Notes under the pieces: model-generated
Seen by the model: the letters and a program-made list of their open reading frames with translations, nothing else
What the model was told of the DNA's origin: nothing
Database searches by the model: none
From: Heterotrichella gracilis
Taxonomy: Eukaryota > Sar > Xanthophyceae > Tribonematales > Xanthonemataceae
Direction of reading: 5' to 3'
Length of the DNA: 64,000 bases
Assembly: GCA_032358255.1 (NCBI GenBank)
Contig: JAULBX010026941.1
Span: 124,001 to 188,000 of the forward strand
Shown here: one piece after another, positions 24,247 through 35,732 of the stretch
How the letters are laid out: every line of letters begins with the position of its first letter
How positions within the stretch are numbered: position 1 is the stretch's first letter
Made by a program: the position numbers and the translations under genes

Positions 24247-27200
24247 ATGCATATGACAGCAGTGCCTGGGGTGCGCAGGGTTGTCCTCCTGGGGAGAGCA
24301 GAAGCACCACACAGAGTGCAGTTAACCAAAAGCCAACTCCTTGTACGACCAGCTTGCAGTAACCGTGCTGCTTGGCCCTTCGGCTGTTCCAACAAACAGA
24401 CAAGTAACAAACAGCCCACACCCAGGCGTAGGATCACCTGCAGGGCACAAAGTGCGCCCACCATGACCCAGGTGACCTTTTGCAAGTATTTTCAACGGTG
24501 CACGTTTCACACCTCCTGTGCTTGACGTACCTCTATCCAACAGCAACTTGCCTCATGTTGGGCATATGCATGCATATGCGACTTGGGGGTTCCGCACACA
24601 CCTTGGCACCGGATTTGATGGCTGTTGATTCTTACATAAAGTCAGTGTGATAGTATCGCTCTTTCACTGCTGACAGTTTGATCCAACTAGGACATCCTAA
24701 AGTGTACCAGTTCGCAGTGTGGTTGATCTCATTGTTTGTGTGCAGCCATTCACAATCGTGGGCACAGGACGGGTGGGATTGGCACTTGCAGACATGGGCG
24801 ATGGCAACGATGTAAGCACCTGCAGCAAGTCACCTGTTGCAACACACACCGCCTACTGGTCGCAACCTACACCGCCACCCACAAACCCTAAACTCCGAAC
24901 CATGCATGCCGAGCGGTGGGCACACACGTCCACTGTATGCCCTGGCCATACACGGCGCCATGCCAAGCAGTGCCATGGTCTCCAATGCATTGCACAGAGG
25001 ACCCTTCCCACAGGACCCCATGTGATCCACATCCATGTGATCCACACCCACAGGTGCTGGTGCCCCGGGGAGGTGCAATCACAGGACTGGACGAGGGCCC
25101 CATCGTTGTGTGCACCCGCAACGACGCCCTGCAGGCGGTAGTGGACGCCACTCCGGAGCACCGGCGAAAAGGTGGGTCACTGCAGCATTCACGGCGCCAA
25201 ATTGGCACTGCAGGATTTGTTAAGCTGGATTTGATGAATATCTGGGATAGTTCACTGTCATGCAGCGTTGTGGCTGGTGCGATTGAATGTGGTGTTGGGA
25301 TGGTAGCCAGTTGCACAAATGATCTCTTACTGCTGTGGCTTTCTGCATCATTTGTGAGGTGCATGCGTCATATGAATGCTTGCCGCATGGTGCATGGAAT
25401 ATCCATGCAGTATTTACCAAGCAATACCCAGGCTGTGTATCAGATGGAATGTACCATGCATGGACGCTGGACTCAGCCATGTGTGTCTATGTGCAGACCT
25501 GGTATTCATCCAGAACGGCATGCTGCAGCCATGGTTGGATGAGAGGTGGCTTGGGGAGAACACGCAGGTGGGCATATGTAGCCAACCTATTAGCAGATCC
25601 CCAAGGCTCACACACTTACACATGGAAACACGTGGCTCACCACCGCACCCACTCCCATTCCCCACATAGCTCCCCCATCCTCCCTACAAATGCGGGGCCA
25701 TCTGTCTACGTTGGCCACAGCACATCACATCCGTCACTCCCCGCATGGCTAACCATGCCACACAAGGATACACATGCCAGAGCCCCTCCCCTCCTCCCCA
25801 TCTTTCCTTCCATCTCACTCCCCTAAGCCTGGAAGGGTATCTCACGCAAAGCCCTCAATCCTGTACCCAGGTGCTGGTGTATTTTGCTGTGGCCAAGAAG
25901 GCCGAGCCACCCACCGATGGCAAAACACTACTCAACCCCGAGGGTTTGACCGCAGCATATGGGGAGCATGCAGAGGCGGTGGCGCAGCGGCTGCATGGGG
26001 CAGGGCTCAGCTGCAAGGTGAGCTACACCCTAACTCCTGGATTTGGCTGCGAGGCGACCTAAACCCGAGGCACATGCTGCAAAGGGTACAGGCGTGTGTG
26101 TAAGCATGGGCCCCTGGGCTGCGCTGTGGCTATGGTGCATGAGCCAGGATGCTTTGCGCTGGCACCTGGCAGCAGCATGCGAGGATAGGAATGCATGGCG
26201 TTGGGCATGCGGGTTTTGATTCATACATCTGGGAACGCCTGATGAGCGGGTGCAACGTCCAGAGTGTACATTACAATTCCCATTCACTGTCACAAATACC
26301 GCCACGATTGGCATTGTCCTGGGATGTGCGCTGACCACCGGATGTGGTGGTGGTGAGCAGGTGCTAAGCAAGGAGGACTTCAAGAAGTCCATGCTGGAGA
26401 AGCTGGTCTGGATAAGGTGGGGGAGGGTGCCAACCCAAGTTGTTAAAGGGAAATTGATTGCACTTCCATTTTCGCGATGTGTGCGGGCTCCTCTGCTTAT
26501 TCGGCAATCAGAAGACTGCAATCTGCCACCCCGTTGAGCTTCTGACTTGAATGTTTGATACTTTTTGACCCCGTGGTGATGCACGCTTGAGCAGCACCTG
26601 TGCGCTAGTCGAGCGCCATGCATGCAACCTGCTGCATCCTCTATGCAACCTGTGCCCTCACCAGGCAAACCCTGACCATGCTTGAGCTCAACGCCCCCTT
26701 GCCCTCACTCAATATTTTTCTACAATCAAGTGCTTGTTTTGTGCTGCTCCTTCTTCAGTCCCATGCACTGATCCCCCTCTACCCACCGATCCACTCAACT
26801 CCCCTGCTGCAGCGCGTTCATGCTGGTGGGGGCTATCCATGGCGTGACAGTGGGCGAGGTGGAGGCAAAGCACACAGAGGAGGTATGCAGGGGGGCAGTT
26901 ATTTTACACATACATAAACAGGAATTATATAGATGAATATACAGGTTTATGGGTAGTACTCTTCGTATTTGACACGTCATGATGGACTGGGCTGTGGGAA
27001 TTCTGCATACTATGTACAGGAAGAATACTCGATGCGTTGGCGCTATGCCCCTTTGCACCTCCGTCCAGCTTACACCCTGAGCTCCCCCTTCCCAACCCAT
27101 TCCCTCTCCTTGTCCAGGTGTCGCAGCTGATTGAGGAGCTGTCAGAGGCTGGAAGTGCAGAGCTGGGTGTGGTGCTGGATGACGGGGACGTGGCGCGCCT

Positions 27201-27634
27201 GTGTGCGTATGCGCGCACGGTGGCGCACTTCCCCACAGCTGTCAAGGAGGTGGGTGGGGGAGGGGACAAGGGTTGGGTCTAGGGTTTAGGGTACAAGGTG
27301 GCTGTGTTACTGTCATCCATTGGCGCCACCAGTCACGCATTGTCCGATGGGAATGAAAGAAGCAAAGGGAATGCCCACAGGTGACATTTCAGGTGGGCGA
27401 CACATGGTGTACCTCTTGAGTTTGTGCCTCACAGGCACTGACTCCTCTTCCTCACCCACCGCGCCTGTTCAAGCACAACTTGCATACTGACTCGTTTGCC
27501 ATTTGTGTGTTTTTGTGCAGTTTGAGTGGCGCAACGGGTGGTTCTACGGCATCACCACACGCGCCCTGGCTGATGGCAAGGAGGACCCCTGCCCCATGCA
27601 CACAGCCATGCTCAAGGAGGCAAAGGCTATATAG
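24247..27634 (+). CDS. Ketopantoate-reductase-like Rossmann oxidoreductase, probably plastid-targeted
   Basis: Nine exons in phase: 24247-24471, 24746-24811, 25054-25171, 25497-25567, 25871-26017, 26361-26416, 26813-26882, 27118-27249, 27521-27634; about 332 residues. The first 70 residues are basic and Ser/Arg/Thr-rich and end near RITCRAQSA, like a chloroplast transit peptide. A dinucleotide-binding loop follows (TIVGTGRVGLAL), then VVCTRNDAL, DLVFIQNGM and the helical half (MLEKLVWISAFMLVGA). It resembles plant NAD(P)-binding proteins distantly related to PanE. The Lys of EKLVW sits where PanE has its catalytic Lys, but the Asn four residues later in PanE (KLAVN) is Ile here, so true ketopantoate reductase activity is doubtful. 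Start alternatives are 24211 and 24253. It is followed in the same direction by the AlkA-type gene. Confidence 0.8.
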
Positions 27635-28019
27635 GCACAGGGAAAGGGGGGGCACAAGGGCAATGTATAGGCAGATGGCATGGGCGAGCGAGGCACAGGG
27701 AGGGGGGTTTATGACAGAGTGTGAGCGAGGGGTGGCAGGATGGTGGTGGGGAGGAGGGAGGAAGGGGGGGGGGGGAGAGATGAAAGGGGGGGGATGTTGT
27801 TGGGAGTTGATGTGGTCCTTCCGGAATGGGGAGGTGGCGGGTGTGGGTACAGTTTGATTTTGAGCTTGGACCATGGTTTGCTATCGTTTTACTTATGAAG
27901 AGGAAAGGGGTGAAAACCCTTAGTTGGGATGGTGGAAGGGTGATTACTGATTCCTGGTCATTCACGAGCACGGGAGTATGTGTGAGTGGGTGCACAATTG
28001 CGCATTGTTGGCCAAAATA

Positions 28020-28192
28020 CCCGGGGTAGGCTGCACACTTGCCTTCACAGAGTATCACCCAGGCCATTTCAAGAGCAGCAGAGTTGCTGCAACAACACTG
28101 TACACTGGTGCAACAACACTGCACCAACTGTCCTACTCCTCAAATGGCCTCGTTGGTGCTTTGTAAAGTCAAGTGTGCAGCCTACCGTGGGT
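28020..28192. repeat. Imperfect inverted-repeat (MITE-like or foldback) element, about 170 bp
   Basis: The outer 16-bp arms GTAGGCTGCACACTTG (28026-28041) and its exact reverse complement (28170-28185) continue inward as imperfect arms of about 50 bp (AGGCCATTT[C/G]A[A/G]GAG shared). The centre carries two copies of a GCAACAACACTG-type unit. The transcript would fold into a long hairpin. It is non-coding; no target-site duplication is certain. Confidence 0.65.
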
Positions 28193-28500
28193 GTTTCATG
28201 AGTGCAGGTAGTACTACCACGTGGGGTGCTACACTATACTGAGGGTTGCAAAGCAACTCTCAGGCACACGGTGTGCCGTACACACACACTGTAGTACACT
28301 CCCTGTAGCAGCCTCTCGTCCTCAGGCGTGTGGTGTAAGTACTTGCAAGTGCGCCGCCATGGGCGAGCAGGGTATTTAGTGGGTTTGGAGACCGAGCAAG
28401 GGACTGTTGTTTGAAGCATAGTTGGCACTGCTTGGTAGAAGCCTCTGCGACCTTGCCAGCGTACCACCAACTCCTATCTTGGTTAGGAGATAGCAGAGGC

Positions 28501-28553
28501 TATGCAGGGCATGCAGAGGCTGTGGCTCAGCGCCTGCAAGATATGGCCCAGCG
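28501..28553 (+). repeat. Degenerate copy of reductase-like exon 5
   Basis: The stretch reads HAEAVAQRL, the same peptide as in exon 5 at about 25965-26000 of the upstream gene, and differs at scattered positions. It lies about 0.9 kb past the stop of that gene and is not part of either gene model. Confidence 0.6.
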
Positions 28554-28743
28554 ATCTGGAAACCCTAGGTTAGGGCGATGCAGATGTGGCCACCTTTCCT
28601 TACTAAGGCTTCGCCTAGAAAACAAAGGCAGCAAAGCTCCCCTTCTGTTTCCATCTCTGGGACTCATGCTGTTGGGAAAGCTGGCAAGGACGGCAGCTGC
28701 GTTTGCTGGACACCACACCACTGTTGGCCAACCAGTTGCAACC

Positions 28744-31091
28744 ATGTACACTCTCAGGCGGAGGACAGCCACCACGGCGTCCCCAACGCCAGTTGCCGCA
28801 CTGACTACACCGCAGAAGCGCGCCAAAAAGAGCAAACCCGCCCAGCCTCCTGAACAGCCCAACACAACTACGCCAAATGGGGTAACAGAGCTCGTTGCAT
28901 CCCAAGTGGGGAATCAGACCCAGGACAGCCCGGCGGTGGAGAGCCAGGTATCTACTGTCACCACGTTCCTGGCCTCCAGCCAAGACGTCCACGCTTTGAC
29001 GGCTGCCGAAGTCATCGTTCCAAGGGTGCTGTTCCCTTCCGACACCGCTTGCCTGACCCCCGACCTGCTTGCTGCAGCGGTGGCGCACGTTGTTTCCGCC
29101 GACCCACGTAAGTATATGCGTCAAAACGTGGGTTAGTTGCTACCGTGTAGGTGTGTGGTGGTAAAATGGGGGCATAACCTTTATGGGGGCAAACATAGGG
29201 GTCGCATGCATGCATGGATATGCATGCATAACGCATCTGCGTCTGTACAGCAACCCAGACCATACAAGTAACCACACGCGTCAAGTACTGTTATCTTTTA
29301 CTTTCGCATTTGGTTTCCACAACACCTTGTCTGAGCAGGGAACCTCGGTCACCGTGTGCAGGCCTGGCACCCCTGGTTGCTCAGCATGGCCCACCAACAA
29401 GCCTACTGGCGCAGCAGGGCAGTATGTTCCACTCCCTCTCTCAGTCCATAGTGTACCAGCAGCTGGCGGGGTCGGCTGCGGCGGCCATACACGGGCGGTT
29501 CATGACGGCATGCCAGGTGCGTAGGGTGTGGCCAAACCCTAAAGGTAGAGCCGTAATGCACAGGGCGTGCCCGTGGAATGCCACACATGAAGGGAGCATG
29601 GGCCAGCTTCGTGCCAGTGACTGCCACCCTAGACTTTATGTTTATTTTATATTTTTTGTTCCCAGTGCGGCACCGTGGCAGACCCAGTGAGCGTGCTTGC
29701 GTTGAGCATGGAGCAACTCAGAAGCTGCGGGCTGTCAGAACGCAAGGTGGGTGACTGGCACATGCTGGGACCAAATGGCACCCAAATAAAAATATGTAAC
29801 ATACGCCTAAATGCAAGTGTGGTGTTGACACTGAGTGCTGTATCTTTCACGCTTGCAAATTACGCGTAGTTGTTTAAGTGGCGTGGCAGTAAGGGTATGT
29901 GTTTCACCCTGGTAGAACAAGCGTATATACTATGTGCAATGCGGGCTGTGAGTGGTATATGTAACATATTTGTTCTAGCAGTATAGCCACATGAGCAGTA
30001 ACCCTTGCCCAGCTTGCGCCACCCAGCTCTGTCGCGGCAAACCGCCTACCATTTTCAATAATGCAGTTATCATGATACTTAGCAACCAGGGCTGAGGGTG
30101 TTTGTGTGCCACCCTTCCAGGCCAGCTACATTCTTGACCTGGCGCGCCATTTTCATGAGGGCCTGCTAGATGATGAAACCCTGGCAGGTGAGTCCAATTG
30201 CATCAGCACAAGTAGGGTGACAGCCTGCGTCACACAGCCTGCGTCCCTTATGGGTTGCCTCCCACACCCTCCCCATACTTTCCACCCTTGATGGGCACCC
30301 ACTTGCTTGCCAGTTACCCCCCACATCATACCACCCCTCACCCCAAATAGCCCCCACTCCGCTGACCCCCTACTCCCGCATACTAACCCCGCATCCTCCC
30401 CTTTTCCCCTGCAGCCATGACTGACTCCCAGCTGCTCCCCCACCTCACCCGTGTGCGAGGCATCGGCCCATGGAGCGTGGACATGTTTGCAATGTTCCAC
30501 CTTGGCAGGCCCGATGTGGTGCCGGTGGGTGACCTGGGGGTGCGCAAGGGCATGCAGGCGCTGTACGGGCTCAAGGTGGGTGGGGGAAAGGGGGGGTTGG
30601 TGTGGAGGGGAGGAAAGGGATGGGGCAAGGGGCCCTCGTGTAGCAGCATTGAATTTGGAGCACTATCATGTTTTCCATATTCCATCTGGGGCTCGTGAAG
30701 CAGCAGCAGTTTTGGAGCGTTGCCAGGATTGCCATGTCCCATATGGGTTAGATGTGGTTCCAGAGGGTGATTTGGTAGGGTGGCATGCTTTGAGCTGCCG
30801 ATCGACTCCCCGGGATGGCAGTAACATGCGTGAATTATACCTTAATCCATACTGCGGGGTAAAACTTATCCAAGTTTGGGTTTTGCGCAGGAGCTCCCCT
30901 CCCCCAGCCAGATGCACGCCCTGGCGGAACCCTGGAAACCCTACCGCTCAGTGGGGTGCTACTACATGTGGCGCGCTGCAGAAGGCACGCCACGTGGCAC
31001 CAAGGCTGCAAAGAGGACAGCGGAGGACGTGCCGTCATTGGACCGGAGCGTGGCGCGGCAGAAGGGGGGGGGCAAGGGTGCTCCAAAATGA
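28744..31091 (+). CDS. AlkA-type DNA-3-methyladenine glycosylase (HhH-GPD)
   Basis: Six exons in phase: 28744-29107, 29362-29516, 29666-29746, 30121-30187, 30415-30575, 30891-31091; 342 residues. After a Thr/Pro/Lys-rich N-terminus (possible nuclear or organelle signal) comes the AlkA/HhH-GPD domain: [26 protein letters not shown], the helix-hairpin-helix [12 protein letters not shown] and [12 protein letters not shown], whose Asp is the catalytic residue in this family. It would remove alkylated bases (3-methyladenine and similar) to start base-excision repair. Exon 6 adds the usual helix ([17 protein letters not shown]) and a basic tail. Upstream in-frame codons exist before 28744, but they include the exon copy described separately. 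The fifth intron holds two degenerate copies of exon 5 sequence. Confidence 0.92.
30668..30780 (+). repeat. Two degenerate copies of glycosylase exon 5 in the following intron
   Basis: Bases 30668-30697 resemble the 'ACATGTTTGCAATGTTCCAC' part of exon 5, and 30731-30780 resemble 30489-30540 (GATGTGGT.CC...GGGTGA..TGG shared), including the codons around the catalytic Asp. Both are in the same orientation as the gene. Confidence 0.55.
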
Positions 31092-32081
31092 GGGCCTTTT
31101 TTGTGGGCACGGGCCACATTTGCTGGGTGCAATGGGGGGTGCGGATGGTGGCGGAGGGGCTGGCGAGGGTGGGGGGTGGAGGGTGGGGGAGGGGCTGTGC
31201 AGAACCCTTGCAAGGGTTTGGGCTCACATCGTCCCTACTGGGGAACAGCAGGATGGCGCAGGCAGTCAAAAATATGTGTAGTAATATGGGTTGGGACATC
31301 GTTGCGGGGTTGGGGGAGGGGCAGGGAGGAAGGAAGGAGCTCATAAGCAGCTGCAGCACTGTGCTTGTACAGTAATGATGAGGTGCGCGATGCGATTCAG
31401 GAAAAGGATGGAATGATCAATATTGGGTCGTATATGACCCTGTCACATACAGTTGGGTGCTGTAGGGTGAACACCTCAGGTCAAACTCTATGATATTTGC
31501 TGCACCTGATAGCTGTATGCGGATTTTTTTAATGGTGTGCAGCTACGCAGTAACACCTTTCTGTCCTGGTCTTTCAGCTTTACAAGTTTTCAGCAAGTCA
31601 GTTGCAGGTGAGCGGTATCAAGTAGAATTTCTGAATTTACTCTTGAAAGTGACCTCCTTGGCAAGTAGATTCACAAATCGAGCTACTGTGAACCAATGGG
31701 TTGTCGTTGGGGGTTTATGGATCAAAATTGTACCATCATCCATGGCATGACCAGCAGCCAGTGGCACATGTTCGTGTACTTTATGATACAGTAAAAGCGT
31801 TCTCAAAATTGCCCAGCAATAGTTGCGCAACGATTGCCAAATTGGATTGAATTGAATTTGAAGGCAATCGAATTGAAATTGCAAGCATATTTCAATGGAG
31901 AGTCTCCAGACACTTGAATCACTATGGCATACCCTCCTGCTGTTGCACGGCGTGCTAATTTGGGTTCAACCAGTGATCAGCTATTCACCCCATCGCCAAT
32001 GTGCCCCCCTCATCCCCCACGCCCCACTCCCCATTGCTCAAGCCCCCTTCACCCCCCATTCCCCCCCATCACCCCCCACCC
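31092..32081. other. Convergent intergenic region (glycosylase / hydrolase)
   Basis: 3' regions of two converging genes. G-rich up to about 31330, then AT-richer, with repeated GAATTGAA/AATTG motifs near 31850-31880. No gene recognised. Confidence 0.45.
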
Positions 32082-35000
32082 TCACTCCAGCCCCTGGTAT
32101 GCCTGACGAAGCACCTCCTCCTCCGGTGCCTGCAGCAAACCCTTCACAAAGGGTTTCACCTCGCGCAGAAAATCATCCGGCCGCTCCTCCATCGCCATGT
32201 GGCCGCAATCCCGGAACTCCACGTAGCGCATCCCAGCTACGCCACCCGCATCCCCACCGGTGCCCCTCTCCTCCTGCCCCTCCCCGCGCTCCTCCAGTAA
32301 CTTTGCCACCTGACATACGCGAAAGATGCTTAGGTCACACAGACACACACAAAAAAACCAACTATACCCTCCCAATACCAAACAGAAATTCTTACTCAGA
32401 TTAGGTAATCTACATTATTCAAGTAAACCATCTACCTGGTGATTGCATCTTTCCGAGAGCACACATGTAACTTCAACTGTACATAACCCTAAACCCTAAA
32501 GTATCATTACCTTGCGTGCGGTGGCTGTCAGTGGGTCCCATTCCCCCGTGACCATCAGCACAGGCGCATGCAGCTGATCATAAGGCAGGGAGGAGGGCCA
32601 GGACAGGTGGCGCAGGTTGAGCAGCGCGCCGCGATCCCAGTTGTGGGCTCGGATGGGGCGCAGGTAGGCGTCCACCGTCTCCTGCTCACTGAACCGGCTG
32701 TCGTTGCTGTACAGGAAATACCTGCAATACGGAGGGCAGGTCAAAACCCTAACAAAAGGTCCGTTCTGCCCTACGCGACACTTCCTGCAAAAGCCTACCC
32801 CGGGGTTCCGTCCGCCCCACATTACCCTTCCAATTTACCCAACTACTCCCCATCCCACAGCCAACGCACCTGCCCTTCCTGACCTGCTCACTGCTCTTAG
32901 CAAGCGACTTGCGCACATAGTGCAGCCCCGCCCTGTCGTTTGCCAGCAACGCCCGGGTGGCAGCAAAGCGCAGCTGCTGGCCAAGGGTGGTGCGCCGCAT
33001 GAAACCCCCCGCCTCATTGGCCGGCAGGGCTGGGGCCACCAGCACTAGACCGGCGACCAAGGAGGGGTGGCTGCGGGGTGGAGAGTTGGCATGGTGGGTG
33101 GTGGGTGGTGGGTGGGGTGGTCCTCATAGGGTACGTTGGTTGGAACATATGTTAATCAAAACTGGTGACCCACCAGTTCATGTGCGTATCAACCATTTTG
33201 TGAGCGCATCAGCCGTGCCATGCCCCTTATCCCACCATGCCACATGCGCACAAGTCATCTCATGCGCGCATGTGCCATACCATGTGCGTATCAAGCACAA
33301 TCACGGGCGTAACCCCCACCATTTCAGGCAAGTATCACCCATTTCATGCTGTGGATGGAGCCCACCACTTCATGCATGCGTAAATTCATGCGCACAGCCC
33401 ACCCAGCCATGCATGCAAGCCATTCCCACCCCCATGCGAAACCTCGTACCGCAGTGCCATCTCCACCGCCACCACCGCGCCCTGTGAGTGGCCCACCACC
33501 ACCGCCTTCTCCACCCCAAGCTCCGACAGCAGGGCAGCCGCCAGCTCAGCATTGCCCTGGTGGGTGTATGGGTTTTCCTCCTGGGAGGGCCAAGACAGGG
33601 GCCTGCAGGGGGTTGGGGCGGTGGGTGGGTGTAATGAGGGAAATCAACCATAACAGGTGCCATGGGGGAGCTGAGGCCAGGCTTGTGAGCCTCCAAATTT
33701 GAACAGATGCTCCCCAACCCCAAATCTACGCCAATGCAAGACATACCCAAATGACCCAACTTACATTGCAGTCCCCCTGGCCAGGCTGCTTTCTAATAAA
33801 AAGTAGTAGGGGAACGCGTTACAATACAGGGAGCTCCCAGTAAAATGAAAGGACTTAAAGGCACCCAAGCGACATGAGACATGGGGCACAATGACCCCAT
33901 TCAAATCCTAAACCTATCTCCTAAACCCACCTCTCGCTGAGCCCAAATGGCGGCCTGTCCATTGCAATCACCCTGCAGCCCTCCGGAGTGACTGCTGTGC
34001 TGGCAAGGGGGTCAAGGGCAAAGCGCCTGCGGGGAAGACAGGGGGGCGAGACCAAGGTATTTTACGGAGAGGTGCCAGAGCCAAGTCAGTGTGGAATGCG
34101 TGGAATTGGATTATGGTGGGGCAGCATGTGGTTGATGGGAGGTGGGGGTAAGCAATGCCCTAGTGACAGGTGGCTTGAACTTGTGCCATCATATCTTGTG
34201 CAAGTGATAATGTCACCATATGAGATCACAAAAAAAACGCTCAGGATGACTAGCAACTCAAAATCGTCCATACCGTCATTCCACCAGGAGGCCCCCTCCC
34301 TTTCCACGTACCAGTTGAATACCGAGCCGTTGAACCCATGCAGGAGCAGCACAGCCGGCTGGCCAGCCTGCACCGGTCCCCGTTCCTTGTAGTGTATTTT
34401 CACCCCCCGTACCACCATGAACTTGCTGTCTGGGTCAGCCAGGTCTTCGGGTGGCAGGGTGTCGGTCAAGGGGGCTGGTCGGCCGAGGAACCAGGGGGAG
34501 ACCAAATCCTCAACCCAGGGTAGGGTTTCCTTCTGTGCCTGGGGCGGGAGCACGGGTGGTAGGATTACCCTCTGTGCCAGGGTAACGTGTCAACCCTAGC
34601 CAAGGAAAGTAACCCTCAATGCATCCTGCTGTGATTACCCTTGGCTAGGGTTGACTAGGGTTTCTAAATACCCTGTGCAGAGTGCTGGCAGTAGTATTTC
34701 TGCAGTGTCCGTGCTACTTCGCAGTAGCACCAGCCGTTTCCGTGCTATTTCAGGTTTGTATACCACGCATATATACACACATACCTGTTGAGACAATGCA
34801 CGCAGCAACTCCAAGTTCCGCTGCCATCCCGCCCTGCGGAGGCATGTGGGTCGTTGTGTCACCTGCTTGGAATACGCATACACACACGCACAGCAAAATA
34901 AATACACTGCAGTGCAAATCGTCCACTTACTCACTCGGTATATTAGTTTTAGCAGCACCAGTTTTGGGCAAAGTTTAGATCCAGTTTCGTGTGGTGCGTG

Positions 35001-35177
35001 TGCCTTCAGCGCAACTGCGCCACACCTGCTACTGTTGCGGCTGGTGGCTGAGGTGGTTTGCCTTCCAGAGCTTGATGCGGCGCATGTCACCGTGCTGCGC
35101 TGCGCCGTGCTCCGGCAGGTGGCTTTTCCGTGCGTTGCCGAGGATGGCGGGAAGCGCGAAAGCTGCAGCGCGGCCAT
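32082..35177 (-). CDS. Alpha/beta hydrolase, probably plastid-targeted
   Basis: Eight exons in phase: 35177-35026, 34833-34785, 34538-34312, 34026-33931, 33602-33450, 33070-32870, 32721-32511, 32309-32082; 438 residues. The first exon is Ser/Thr/Arg-rich and low in acids, as in transit peptides. The core shows the strand-loop VLLLHGFNGSVFNW with the oxyanion HG, VIAMDRPPFGLS, the nucleophile elbow VVVGHSQGAVV (Ser), the acid in VTGEWDPLT (Asp) and the His in DCGHMAMEERP, a complete catalytic triad. The lid region is between about residues 240 and 320. It is like plant plastid hydrolases of the MhpC type, but the substrate cannot be told. The first donor (GTGTGG) is weak, though it is the one that fits the phase. 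Confidence 0.85.
33170..33420. repeat. Degenerate tandem repeats in a hydrolase intron
   Basis: Units of about 30 bp built on CCATGTGCGTATCAA-like and CATTTCATGC-like cores recur imperfectly across the intron between exons 33602-33450 and 33070-32870. Confidence 0.4.
34589..34655. repeat. Perfect 17-bp inverted repeat (hairpin)
   Basis: GTCAACCCTAGCCAAGG at 34589-34605 and its exact reverse complement at 34639-34655, separated by 33 bp, in an intron of the hydrolase. The arms contain a CCCTA core like the telomere-type unit. Confidence 0.7.
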
Positions 35178-35732
35178 GGCACACCTTGCAGACTGCGGAT
35201 GGTTTGATGGCTGTGTTGGTGACCAGACGAGCTTGTTTAATTAGTAAAGAATATGTCAGGCAAGGGCTGTTGACGACGAACAAGAGTGGTGGGTTCAGTG
35301 TGTGGGTGTTGAAACTTTGATGGAGAGAAGGAGGCATTGAAACGAGGATGCATATGATCACTCCCCCTTGGCAGAAAGCGGGGAGGTTGAGGGGCCTTAT
35401 CCACTGCAGCGTCTCGGATAAGCTCGCGTTTTGCCTGTCAAACATGCTTCGACCTGTTTAAATGCACACCCAGCGTCGCTGATGGCACCCAACAAGCTGC
35501 CCACTTCAGCATGTTACGGTCTCTTCTTGTGCCATCAACTTGCACCTCCTGCTAGCTCGAGCCGAACGGCGTTTGCGTATGTTTGTATGTTTTCTATTTA
35601 GTTCGGTACCCATGGCCGAGGGTTTTCTTGACAACAGTGCATCAGAAAGCCCAGTATGCCTTGAACAACACCCCGTGCCCGTCAGCTGACGCTACCACTC
35701 TTTGACCTTGTAACGCCAACTACCACACCGCT
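35178..35732. promoter_or_regulatory. Shared 5' region (hydrolase / TIGR01589 protein)
   Basis: 555 bp between divergent start codons. Promoters of both genes must lie here. No conserved element recognised. Confidence 0.5.

Larger units (their letters stand above)
27635..28743. other. Intergenic region with a hairpin element and an exon-5 copy
   Basis: Lies between the reductase-like and glycosylase genes on the + strand. It contains a purine-rich G-tract stretch (about 27640-27850), the inverted-repeat element at 28020-28192 and a degenerate copy of reductase exon 5 at about 28501-28553. The 3' part must include the glycosylase promoter. Confidence 0.5.

Noticed and set aside
26030-26668. 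212-residue open frame on the - strand
   Set aside because: It overlaps exon 6 of the reductase gene in antisense and has no recognisable content; a shadow frame.
28411-28743. N-terminal extension of the DNA glycosylase
   Set aside because: In frame, but includes a copied piece of another gene's exon and unrelated sequence; the ATG at 28744 starts a more plausible leader.
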